In this document: positions 33,001 through 41,306 of the stretch, one piece after another
How positions within the stretch are numbered: position 1 is the first letter of the stretch
How the letters are laid out: the number at the start of each line of letters is the position of its first letter
Origin: Pedobacter sp. D749
GTDB lineage: Bacteria > Bacteroidota > Bacteroidia > Sphingobacteriales > Sphingobacteriaceae
Length of the DNA stretch: 64,000 bases
Assembly: GCF_019317285.1 (NCBI RefSeq)
Contig: NZ_CP079218.1
Span: forward strand, 1,612,001 to 1,676,000
Reading direction: 5' to 3'
The notes under the pieces: generated by a model
Told to the model about the DNA's origin: nothing
The model's database searches: none
What the model saw: the letters and a program-made list of their open reading frames with translations, nothing else
Translations under genes and position numbers: made by a program

Positions 33001-36000
33001 GCTTGAGGGGATTACGATCAGTAATAATGAGACGGAGCTTCCGGTAAGCAAGTTTGACCTGACCTGGATAGTTGTGTCTGGCGAATCCGGTCTGTCGGTA
33101 AACATTGAGTACAATACAGATTTGTTCAGCCGGGAGTGGATATTGCAGTTAGGCAGTCATTACCAAGAGCTTTTACGGAGTATCGTTTTAAATCCGGATA
33201 TGCGGCTGCATGAACTGAATTGTCTGACAACAGCAGAAGCGGAACGTTTCCATCAGGTTCCTTTTTTTAGTTTTCCCTTGGGTACGCTCCACTCTGTTTT
33301 CGAAGAACGTGTCCTGGCAGGTGGCAGCTCAGTAGCTTTAAGTTACCAGGGGGCCTCCTTAAGTTATAGCGAACTGTCTTTCCGGAGCAACCAGCTTGCC
33401 CGCTATTTACGGGATGTGCAGGGTGTTACTGCCAATGATCTGATCGGTATTTTGTTATCACCAGGTTTAGATATGGTCGTATCTGTACTGGGGATTTTAA
33501 AAGCCGGTGGCGGATATGTTCCGCTGGACCCTTCTTATCCTGAGGACCGTATAGGTTTTATGGTAAAGGACTCGTCTGTAAAAGCTGTTCTCACCACCGG
33601 ATCATTTTCAGTCCTGTTGGGATCGTGTAGTGGACCAACGGTTTTATTGGTAGATGAGGTATTTTCCGGACAGGGCAGTTACAGTGGTGCATCCCTGGCA
33701 GATCTCAACAATCCTGCAGATACGGCATACGTAATTTATACATCCGGGTCTACAGGAACGCCCAAAGGGGTGTCTGTAAGCCATTCGAATGTAATGAACT
33801 TATTGTTTCATGATGATTTTGAATATGAGTTCAGCAGTTCAGATGTTTGGGTTTTGGCGCATTCCCTGTGTTTTGATTTTTCGGTGTGGGAACTCTTCGG
33901 GAGCCTTCTTAACGGAGGTAGGCTTGTAGTTATTTCGCGGGATACTGCCCGTAATACGATGGCTTTTGCCGATATGCTGGAAACAGAAAGGGTCAGTGTC
34001 CTGAATCAGACGCCATCGATGTTCAGTAACCTTTTAACCGAGATACTGGAGCGTGATCATATCCGCCTTGGCCTGCGTTATGTGATATTCGGTGGGGAAG
34101 CCTTGAAACCGGGTATGCTACAGTTATGGCACAAGCGTTATCCTGATGTTCGGCTGGTCAATATGTATGGGATAACGGAGACAACGGTCCACGTAACCAT
34201 TAAAGAGATCGGCGAGTCGGAGATCACCTGCGGTCAAAGTAACATAGGTGTTCCCTTTAAGAGTCATTATATCTGTTTGGTGGATGATCTTTTATGCCCT
34301 GTACCTGACGGATCTGTAGGAGAGATCATTGTCGGGGGTGCATCGGTAAGCGGTGGTTACCTGAACCGGGAAAGCTTAAGCGGTGAAAGGTTCATCAGTC
34401 TTCCTGGCCGTCCATCTGAGCGTTTTTACCGCTCGGGTGACTTGGCCGTACGTATGCCTAACGGTGAATATGTATATATGGGCAGAAAGGACATGCAGGT
34501 AAAGATCCGGGGCTACCGTATTGAGACAGGAGAAATAGAAAGTGTACTTATGGGGCACAGCTCGGTCAGGTCAGCAGCCGTACTTGCCCGTACAGATGCC
34601 TCCGGCATAGCCAGTTTATGTGCTTATTACTCAGTGACGGAGGCCCTGGACAGTTCAGAAGTGCGGAACTACCTGCGCATGCATCTTCCGGACTACATGC
34701 TTCCATCCGTTTATATAAAAGTTGACTCGATCCCTTATACCAGCAATGGTAAGGCTGACTACGACCAGCTGAAATCCATCGTGTTAGCGGAGGAGGAAGA
34801 AAAGCCCTTAGCATTACCCGAAACGGAGATACAGTCTGTATTATTGAGTGTATGGCAGGGCGTACTTAACCGTTTCCATCTGGGTATAGATGACAATTTT
34901 TTCGAGGTTGGTGGAGATTCGATCAAGGCGATCCAGATCTCAAGCCGCCTGTATAAAGAGGGTTATAAGCTAGAAGTACGGCAGTTGTTTGAACATCCTA
35001 CGATCCGTCTTCAAAGTTTATATGTGAGCCCTGTAGTTGTTGTTGCCGATCAGGGGGCTGTTCATGGCGAGGTATTATTGAGCCCGGTCCAGCAATGGTT
35101 TTTTGGTAGCGGTCACCCTGACCGCCATCATTACAACCAATCAGTAATGCTGGCCGTACCTTCGGGACTGGATGAGTCTGGACTGAGTTCGATACTGACC
35201 GCCCTTCAGAGGCACCACGATATATTGCGTGTTTATTACAAGGAAGCAGGTAGGGATATCCGTCAGCTGACGGGTGATCTGTCCCATCCTGTGAGCGTAA
35301 AGGTTCTGGATTTGCGTGGCAAGATCAACTGGCAGCAGCAGATGCACGATTCGGGTCAGCAGGTCCAGGAGAGTATGGACCTGTCGTCGGGTCCTTTACT
35401 TAAAGTGGTATTGTTCCGTCTTGATTCAGGTGACCGGCTTTTGCTGGTCTCGCACCATTTGGTTATAGATGGTGTTTCCTGGCGGATATTGTTTGAGGAC
35501 CTAGACCAGCTGACCATTCAGTACCGGAACGGTGAGGAGTATAAGCTGCCATTGAAGACAGACTCTTACCAGCGCTGGGTTTCGGGGCTTTTGGCGCATG
35601 TTCCTGTTCTCCAGTCATTGGAGCAGGATTATTGGGCTGCTGTGGTGGAACGTTCTTTGGGGTCAAAGTTATGGCCATCCTTTGAAGGTTCTTATCAGAC
35701 AGGAGAAATGGGGGTGGTCTCATTTACTTTGGACCGGGATGAAACAGAAATGCTGCTGACTGGGGTGAACGGTGCTTATAATACAGAGATAAACGATATC
35801 CTTCTTACGGGCCTTTTCCGCTCGTTACATCAGGAGTACGGCCAAGACCGTTTGCTGGTGTCGATGGAAGGACATGGTCGGGAGGAGATCCTCGCCGGAG
35901 TTGATATCAGCCGCACGGTTGGTTGGTTTACCAGTATCTATCCGTTGTTACTGGAAGTTTCGGTTGGTTCATCGATATCGGACCAGCTGATTGCGGTGAA

Positions 36001-36430
36001 GGAACAGTTGCGTCAGGTTCCGTCCAGGGGTATAGGTTACGGCATACTTGCTTACCTTGGAAATGGGGTTTTGTCGGGTAGTATCTCCCCTGAGATCAGT
36101 TTCAATTACCTGGGACAGTTTGACTCAGATACAGCGGATAAGGAATTCGATATCGCAACAGAATCCTCGGGCCAAAGCCGCAGTCCCAGAACGCAGAGCA
36201 CTTTTGTGCTGGATATATCGGGAATGATCGTCTCGGGGGAACTGACCCTTGAGCTGGGTTATCACCAGTTACATATTCCGGCAGAACAGGCCGTACGGCT
36301 GAAAGACCACTACCACAATGCCCTTAAAGAGATCATCAATCATTGTGCAAACCTTGAAACCAAACAATTAACCCCTAGCGATTTCAGTTATAAACTATCC
36401 ACTAATGACTTGGAAAAATTATTTGATTAG
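30032..36430 (+). CDS. NRPS2: A-PCP-C-A(Thr)-PCP-E
   Basis: 2,132 residues. It opens directly with an A domain (1-510; YTSGSTGVGKPIL at about 175, code DPRHLSLLA, not confidently assignable), then PCP (GGHSL, Ser about 575). C is 630-1065 (HHIISDG, about 763). The second A domain is 1086-1580 (TSGSTGTPKG, about 1237) with code DFWNIGMVH, the exact textbook Thr code. PCP (GGDSI, about 1629) and E (1680-2120) follow, so D-allo-Thr or D-Thr is expected. The leading A has no C of its own and should accept chains through the terminal C of NRPS1, a split module. From about nt 31,886 the DNA becomes clearly GC-richer than the first module. The PCP-E part duplicates NRPS1. NRPS3 starts 2 bp after the stop. 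Confidence 0.96.
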   Translation: MHHKLIHEVFRQVAIDYPNLTAIEEDLNIVTYAELDARSDKLSAVLSAQTNKMGRVIAVFLPKGIDLVTAILAIFKSGTIYLPLDLNFPLKRITEILNELDVDGIITTEESRSEIEKIALENSVHINEIFTFDNSCSINIYNQTARGFERCDEATYVPENSKNIVDPDSGCYIFYTSGSTGVGKPILGRHKSLHHFINWEIKEFELDHNCRVSHLIQKTFDPSLRDIFVPLCSGGTLCVPSVAIVSNPILLLKWLKQASITLVHYVPSLFKTLTRELEVMSGEECSFPALKFMLLSGEILYSTDLKKWWDNTESNTEFVNLYGPTETTLAKMFHRIKAISGTTAQILPVGRPINDTHVAIINEANQICGVGEIGEIYIKTSFISLGYYRNKDLTRAVFVQNPLIKDKADIVYKTGDLGKYLEDRNIQVMGRLDDQVKLNGVRIDLKEIELSVIKLHEVESAVIIADRDQENQISLICYFIGESANEELLRSHLKNEVGASMVPSYFVKLVDFPLNLNGKVDKKALLKLFKIDESKLQYEPAEGTTEVRLAEIWKKILGVSKVSRNASFFKIGGHSLKALQLISAIYKEFNINLSISELFKKPILAELANLIDHSQLFEYSDISHIPDSVYYDLSHSQRRLWALSHQPGSGLAYNLVGTHVLEGDLDVEAFRRAFGEVVSRHEILRTGFHEVSGEPVQQVEPFSSMGFSVVYRDLRGLSEDSVELQEIIREEVSKPFDLSEAGLLRSQLLHLSADRYLFVFTMHHIISDGWSMRVLLKEVSVLYLYYKKGGAYPLAELRLQYRDYARWQVQELADPAHRSRAYWKEQFSGQLPLLSVRGDKSRPVQKSYNGSREHFMIGADVSDGLSMLSRSHDSTLYMGVLTSLYILLYKYSHQRDIIIGTPVSGRSHRDLEEQIGFYVNTLALRMQFEESWSYIGLLRRVKERCLEAFAHDQYPFDCLLEDLSLVRDPGRSPLFDVMLTFEGSGSSEEMLEGITISNNETELPVSKFDLTWIVVSGESGLSVNIEYNTDLFSREWILQLGSHYQELLRSIVLNPDMRLHELNCLTTAEAERFHQVPFFSFPLGTLHSVFEERVLAGGSSVALSYQGASLSYSELSFRSNQLARYLRDVQGVTANDLIGILLSPGLDMVVSVLGILKAGGGYVPLDPSYPEDRIGFMVKDSSVKAVLTTGSFSVLLGSCSGPTVLLVDEVFSGQGSYSGASLADLNNPADTAYVIYTSGSTGTPKGVSVSHSNVMNLLFHDDFEYEFSSSDVWVLAHSLCFDFSVWELFGSLLNGGRLVVISRDTARNTMAFADMLETERVSVLNQTPSMFSNLLTEILERDHIRLGLRYVIFGGEALKPGMLQLWHKRYPDVRLVNMYGITETTVHVTIKEIGESEITCGQSNIGVPFKSHYICLVDDLLCPVPDGSVGEIIVGGASVSGGYLNRESLSGERFISLPGRPSERFYRSGDLAVRMPNGEYVYMGRKDMQVKIRGYRIETGEIESVLMGHSSVRSAAVLARTDASGIASLCAYYSVTEALDSSEVRNYLRMHLPDYMLPSVYIKVDSIPYTSNGKADYDQLKSIVLAEEEEKPLALPETEIQSVLLSVWQGVLNRFHLGIDDNFFEVGGDSIKAIQISSRLYKEGYKLEVRQLFEHPTIRLQSLYVSPVVVVADQGAVHGEVLLSPVQQWFFGSGHPDRHHYNQSVMLAVPSGLDESGLSSILTALQRHHDILRVYYKEAGRDIRQLTGDLSHPVSVKVLDLRGKINWQQQMHDSGQQVQESMDLSSGPLLKVVLFRLDSGDRLLLVSHHLVIDGVSWRILFEDLDQLTIQYRNGEEYKLPLKTDSYQRWVSGLLAHVPVLQSLEQDYWAAVVERSLGSKLWPSFEGSYQTGEMGVVSFTLDRDETEMLLTGVNGAYNTEINDILLTGLFRSLHQEYGQDRLLVSMEGHGREEILAGVDISRTVGWFTSIYPLLLEVSVGSSISDQLIAVKEQLRQVPSRGIGYGILAYLGNGVLSGSISPEISFNYLGQFDSDTADKEFDIATESSGQSRSPRTQSTFVLDISGMIVSGELTLELGYHQLHIPAEQAVRLKDHYHNALKEIINHCANLETKQLTPSDFSYKLSTNDLEKLFD
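31886..31941 (+). repeat. 56-nt seam repeat, copy 1 (PCP-C linker of NRPS2)
   Basis: Matches 45291-45346 with 2 differences in 56. It encodes YSDISHIPDSVYYDLSHS, the linker and first motif of a C domain. In NRPS2 GC-richer DNA lies to its right; in the PKS-NRPS gene it lies to its left. Confidence 0.9.
34806..36401 (+). repeat. 1,596-bp direct repeat, copy 2 (PCP-E of NRPS2)
   Basis: Second copy of 25091-26686. Its left flank encodes the end of the Thr A domain. On its right only eight codons follow before the stop, whereas copy 1 continues into a C domain. The GC-rich style matches the neighbouring Thr module, so this copy is more likely the donor. Confidence 0.93.
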
Positions 36431-36432
36431 CA

Positions 36433-39400
36433 ATGAGCCTGAACTTAACTAAGGAAAATATCAGAAATGTTTACCCACTTACGCCAATGCAAGAGGGAAT
36501 GTATTTGGATTTCTTGTTAAAGAGACCAGAACGAACTTATTTTGAACAGCTAAGCTTTATTCAAAATGGCGAACTCGACCTTGATATTCTAAAAGAATGT
36601 TTTAATAAAGTAATTGAGCGACATGAAGTATTGCGAACTGTTTTTACGCATAAAGTTGGAGGAAAGCCTTTACAGGTAGTATTGAAAGCGGCTGAGATAG
36701 AATTTTATTTCGAAGATATTTCCCGCCTTCAGGACTCCAAGACAATTCTTTTGGCATACAAAGCGAAAGATGAGGAAAGGTTTTTCGATTTAAATAAAAG
36801 TCTGCTTTTTCGTGTAGCAGTATTTAAACTCGCAGTGAATGTTTTTCAATTTGTCTGGAGTTGGCATCATATTATTATGGACGCATGGTGTATAGGTTTG
36901 TTGTCTAATGATATACTGTACATGTATAATCGTTTGAACAGTAAAAAGTCGATTGATTTACCTCCAGTGAAGCCTTACAGCAGTTATGTCAACTGGCTGT
37001 CTAAAAGAAACGGCACGCAATCAACCGCATTTTGGTCATCATACCTCGACGGATTGGAAGAAAATATAATACTAAGCAATCAGGATTTACTAACGAGCAA
37101 AAAATCACGCGATCAACTTAGCCTTAAATTCGACGATCAGACATCTGCAGCAATAAAGAAGTTAACCCAAAAGTTGAATATTACTTTAAATGTATTTGTT
37201 CAAACTGTTTGGGGAATATTGCTAGGTAAAATCACCGCTAAGAAAGATGTTGTTTTTGGTGCGGTTGTTTCCGGCCGGCCATCCGAAATAGAAGGGATAG
37301 AAACAATAATTGGTTTGTTTATTAATACTGTTCCGGTTAGGTTGAAGATAAAGGAAAACCAAAATGTATCTTCATTAATGGCAGATGCTCAGGCTAATGC
37401 GCTAGATGCCGAATCTCATCATTATTCTTCTTTATCGGAAATTATTTCCCATAACGCTTTGGATAAAGATTTTATCAATCATATTCTAATATTCCAAAAT
37501 TTTCCGTTTACCGAACTTGATGAAAATAAAGATTCAGCTTTGAAGCCAAGTAATTTTGAAGTGGTAGAAAATTTTTATTATGACCTAAATATTTTCACTC
37601 AGATTAAGGGTAAAATAGAATTGATTTTTGAATTCAACACCGCTAAATATACTAAACTCAGGATAACCGCTTTTGCAGATTATTTTAATACTATAGTGAT
37701 GCAGTTGCTCAGTGATCCTCAAATCTGCGTCGACAAAATTTCTTTGATCTCAGAAACAGACAAAAGAAAAATAACTGGGTTCAATCAGACAGAGAAATCA
37801 AGGTCAGACAAAACATTTATCCAGGCTTTCGAAAAAAGGATAATTGACCATCATAATAAAATCGCAGTAAACTTTAAAGGAAAAAGATTAACCTATCAGG
37901 AATTAAATGCCGAGGCAAACAAACTGAGTGTTTTCTTGAAAGACCAATATGAAATTAAAGCAGGTGACATTGTAGTTGTAATGATGGAAAGGTCGGAGCG
38001 GCTAATCATCACCCTACTAGCCATTATGAAGGCCCGGGCAGCCTTCTTGCCGCTAGAAGTAAATTACCCTGACACCAGAAAAAAAACAATTATTGAGAAT
38101 GCTCAGCCAGCAGTAATGATTACTGATTCAACATTTTTGCTGGGGATTGATATCTACTTCTCGGGAAAGATTTTCGCAGCAGATATTCAATTGGGAAGTT
38201 TGTCAGAATGCGGAGAAATGGCTACGGATACAAGCGCTGCTTCTGATTTATTATATGTTCTTTTTACCTCAGGATCAAGTGGTAAGCCAAAAGGAGTACA
38301 AATTGTGAACGGTAGCTTTATTAATTATATGTTATGGGCGAATGCATTTTACTTTAACAATAATGACGGATACACCTTTGCCTTTTTTACTCCAATAACA
38401 TTTGATTTAACGCTTACAAGCATATTTTCAACACTACTTAGGGGCGACGAAATTGTTATTTACGACAATGATGATACTGCTGTAGTGTTAAGAGACGTAT
38501 TTCAGGTCTCAAACCTTATCAATACAGTTAAAATTACGCCCTCACACATCACGCTTCTAAAGTATTTAGGCATTAACCAAACCAATATCAAGAGTGTTAT
38601 AGTTGGAGGCGAAAAGTTAAACAAAGAACAAATCCATTTTCTTCTCGGTCTCAATCCTGCAGTGAAGATATATAATGAATATGGACCTACTGAAGCCACG
38701 ATTGCCTGTACAGCTGTAGAAATAACAGACGAAAATGCGATCTCTGTTGGAAGCCCGATCTGGAATACGAAGATTCACATCTTAGATGAAAATTTGAACC
38801 TAGTACCTATTGGGGAAACAGGAGAACTTTATATATCCGGAGTAGCTGTTTCATCCGGATACATTGGCAACACTTTATTGACAAATGATTGCTTTATTGC
38901 CGATCTGGAAAATCCAGGACAAAAAATGTATAGATCGGGGGACCTGGGCTACTGGACCGATGAGGGCGTTATTAATTTTGTAGGAAGGAAAGACACTCAA
39001 CTAAAAATCCGCGGTTACCGCATCGAATTAAGCGAGATAGAGCTTACAATACATCAAATCAAGTCGGTAGTAAATGCCATAGTAATTCCAGATAAATCTT
39101 GTACAGAATTAATTGCATTCGTCACACTAAAAAATGAGCTTGAAATCGACACTATAAAGTTGTTTGTTAAAGAAAGACTTCCATCATACATGTGTCCTGA
39201 TATTATTATTATACTTAAAACAATCCCTTTAACCCCAAATGGAAAAATTGACAACAAGCAGCTTCTTAGGTTAGCCGCCTCTGGTCCAGTTCCAGCCTCA
39301 GTCCGTTTACCGGCTAATCGATACGAACAAGAAATTCTGGTTGTGTGGCAAGCTGTTTTAGGAAAAGATGCTATCCAGACAAACGATAGTTTTTTTAATA

Positions 39401-39576
39401 TAGGTGGTAATTCATTAATGGTAGTGAAGTTGTTTAATCACCTAAATAATTATTTCCCAGACATATTTACCATAGCAGATTTATTCGATCATTCAACCAT
39501 AATGAGTCAAGCTATTTACCTGGAAAATAAAAGTAGATCTGCAGACACCATTTCCGAAAATGTAATTGAATTTTAA
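36433..39576 (+). CDS. NRPS3: C-A(Asn)-PCP
   Basis: 1,047 residues, a single elongation module. C (about 10-440) has the VYPLTPMQEGMY start common in C domains that accept a D-residue after an E domain, and HHIIMDA (about 145; the final Gly is replaced by Ala). A (about 455-960) has TSGSSGKPKG (about 613) and code DLTKIGEIA, closest to Asn codes (DLTKLGEVG). PCP (GGNSL, Ser about 994) ends the protein. It starts 2 bp after NRPS2 and ends 6 bp before the second carbamoyltransferase. Its Asn prediction fits the asnB gene of the operon. The chain is then handed to the PKS module. Confidence 0.95.
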   Translation: MSLNLTKENIRNVYPLTPMQEGMYLDFLLKRPERTYFEQLSFIQNGELDLDILKECFNKVIERHEVLRTVFTHKVGGKPLQVVLKAAEIEFYFEDISRLQDSKTILLAYKAKDEERFFDLNKSLLFRVAVFKLAVNVFQFVWSWHHIIMDAWCIGLLSNDILYMYNRLNSKKSIDLPPVKPYSSYVNWLSKRNGTQSTAFWSSYLDGLEENIILSNQDLLTSKKSRDQLSLKFDDQTSAAIKKLTQKLNITLNVFVQTVWGILLGKITAKKDVVFGAVVSGRPSEIEGIETIIGLFINTVPVRLKIKENQNVSSLMADAQANALDAESHHYSSLSEIISHNALDKDFINHILIFQNFPFTELDENKDSALKPSNFEVVENFYYDLNIFTQIKGKIELIFEFNTAKYTKLRITAFADYFNTIVMQLLSDPQICVDKISLISETDKRKITGFNQTEKSRSDKTFIQAFEKRIIDHHNKIAVNFKGKRLTYQELNAEANKLSVFLKDQYEIKAGDIVVVMMERSERLIITLLAIMKARAAFLPLEVNYPDTRKKTIIENAQPAVMITDSTFLLGIDIYFSGKIFAADIQLGSLSECGEMATDTSAASDLLYVLFTSGSSGKPKGVQIVNGSFINYMLWANAFYFNNNDGYTFAFFTPITFDLTLTSIFSTLLRGDEIVIYDNDDTAVVLRDVFQVSNLINTVKITPSHITLLKYLGINQTNIKSVIVGGEKLNKEQIHFLLGLNPAVKIYNEYGPTEATIACTAVEITDENAISVGSPIWNTKIHILDENLNLVPIGETGELYISGVAVSSGYIGNTLLTNDCFIADLENPGQKMYRSGDLGYWTDEGVINFVGRKDTQLKIRGYRIELSEIELTIHQIKSVVNAIVIPDKSCTELIAFVTLKNELEIDTIKLFVKERLPSYMCPDIIIILKTIPLTPNGKIDNKQLLRLAASGPVPASVRLPANRYEQEILVVWQAVLGKDAIQTNDSFFNIGGNSLMVVKLFNHLNNYFPDIFTIADLFDHSTIMSQAIYLENKSRSADTISENVIEF

Positions 39577-39582
39577 AATCTT

Positions 39583-41292
39583 ATGATAATTTGTGGTATA
39601 AAGTTGACCCATGACGGAGCGGTAGCTCTGATTGAAAACGGAGAATTGAAGTTCTGTGTTGAAATGGAAAAAATCCAAAATAATCCGCGTTATTCTGAAA
39701 TCACGGATTCAGCCATTATTGGCAAAATTTTAAATGATAATGGCTATTTTTTAAAAGATGTTGACTGTTTTGCGATTGATGGGTGGGCGGGCTTGACTGA
39801 CTCATTCATTAAGACTAAAAATCAAGGTGAAGATTATATAATACAGGTGGCGCCATATAGGGAAAAAACGCGTTCGGAAAACCTTTTAACTCAATTCTAT
39901 TTTAATGGATTGAAAATAAGTGATGAGGTTTTGCAATATGAGAGCTACTTTCACGTAACGAATCATATTACCTCAGCTTATTGTACCAGTCCATTTGCAG
40001 CAAAAGGTGAAAGTTCGTTCGTATTGGTCTGGGATGGTGGAATGTTTCCCCGTCTTTATTACTACGATTATAATAATAAAACAATTCAAAGCCTGGGTAA
40101 ATTGTTTTACCTGATGGGCAACATTTATAGCGAATTTTCTCAGTATTTTAATCCTTTTAAAAAGGAGAAGCCCGTTACCGGAGAAAGTTTATCTGTTGCT
40201 GGTAAACTCATGGCTTACATTGCTAAGGGTAAGGTTAATGAACTCATATTAAAGGATTTTGAATTTGTTCTTGAAAATCATCTAGAACTGTCCCTCAAAT
40301 TTTCGGATAAATTTGCGACTAAGTTTATAGAGATCAGTTCAGGGAAAAATTACCGGGATGAAGATATTCTAGCTTCCTTCCATGTTTTTCTGCAAAATAA
40401 ATTAATCGAAGGTTTAAATGATAAAATTAAAGGAAGTCACCGGGGTTCATCGAATCTGTGTTTTGTTGGCGGTTGTGCGTTAAACATTAAATGGAACAGT
40501 GCGATCAGAGAATCTGGCTTGTTTAAACAAATGTGGGTACCGCCGTTTCCAAACGATTCAGGTAGTGCTATAGGTGCAGCATGTTCAGCATGGATGGTAC
40601 ATACGGGGCAGGTTAATCTGAAATGGAACGTATACAGCGGCCCTTCATTTATCAACAACGAATCGGCAACTGGATGGCTCAGATTTGAATGTAAGATTAA
40701 TGAGCTTGCACGTTTTATAGATCAGGTGAACGAGCCTATCGTATTACTGAATGGACGTGCTGAGCTGGGACCAAGGGCTCTAGGAAATCGGAGTATAATA
40801 TCTGCCGCCACTGACCGGAATTGCAAAAGTAAACTAAACCATATCAAGCAGCGAGAGGACTACAGACCAATTGCACCAATATGTATAGAAGAATTAGCGC
40901 CTATGATATTTGAGCCCGGCTCTCCTGATCCATACATGTTGTATGATCATCAGGTTAAAGACGAATGGATAGATAAGATACCGGTCATCTGTCATTTGGA
41001 CGGAACGGCTAGATTGCAAACTGTTAGTTTGGCAGATAACCCTACTCTATACCAGCTACTATGTGATTATTATAACATTACCGGAATTCCGGTATTAAGC
41101 AACACCAGCGCTAACTTAAATGGCACCGGTTTTTTTCCGAATTTGTCAAGCGTGATGGAGTGGGGAAAGGTAAACTATATCTGGAGTGATAATGTTTTGT
41201 ACGCCCATCCAGCCTATGAATTGTTTTTGGATAATCTTAAAAGGATAGATCATGTTGCCGACAGCCAGCCGGCAGCAATTATTAAGTTTTAA
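39583..41292 (+). CDS. NodU/CmcH-family O-carbamoyltransferase (second, divergent copy)
   Basis: 569 residues with the same two-domain plan as the first copy but clearly divergent. The Kae1-like part starts IICGIKLTHDGAVALIENG and has a metal-binding YFHVTNHITSAYC (HxxxH), VLVWDGGMFPR and FVGGCALNIKWN. The C-terminal part shows LLNGRAELGPRALGNRSII, REDYRPIAPICI and VLSNTSANLNGTGFFP. The HHxxH form of the first copy is reduced to HxxxH but the catalytic pattern looks intact. It sits between NRPS3 and the PKS, and probably carbamoylates a different hydroxyl, for instance the one made by the neighbouring ketoreductase. That assignment is inference from position. Confidence 0.88.
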   Translation: MIICGIKLTHDGAVALIENGELKFCVEMEKIQNNPRYSEITDSAIIGKILNDNGYFLKDVDCFAIDGWAGLTDSFIKTKNQGEDYIIQVAPYREKTRSENLLTQFYFNGLKISDEVLQYESYFHVTNHITSAYCTSPFAAKGESSFVLVWDGGMFPRLYYYDYNNKTIQSLGKLFYLMGNIYSEFSQYFNPFKKEKPVTGESLSVAGKLMAYIAKGKVNELILKDFEFVLENHLELSLKFSDKFATKFIEISSGKNYRDEDILASFHVFLQNKLIEGLNDKIKGSHRGSSNLCFVGGCALNIKWNSAIRESGLFKQMWVPPFPNDSGSAIGAACSAWMVHTGQVNLKWNVYSGPSFINNESATGWLRFECKINELARFIDQVNEPIVLLNGRAELGPRALGNRSIISAATDRNCKSKLNHIKQREDYRPIAPICIEELAPMIFEPGSPDPYMLYDHQVKDEWIDKIPVICHLDGTARLQTVSLADNPTLYQLLCDYYNITGIPVLSNTSANLNGTGFFPNLSSVMEWGKVNYIWSDNVLYAHPAYELFLDNLKRIDHVADSQPAAIIKF

Positions 41293-41306
41293 CTTGTCAA
41301 GCTACT

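Noticed and set aside
25091-36401. The 1.6-kb repeat as an assembly artefact
   Set aside because: The flanks of both copies differ, the reading frames continue correctly on all sides and each copy is functionally required before a D-accepting C domain. Long reads would still be the final proof.
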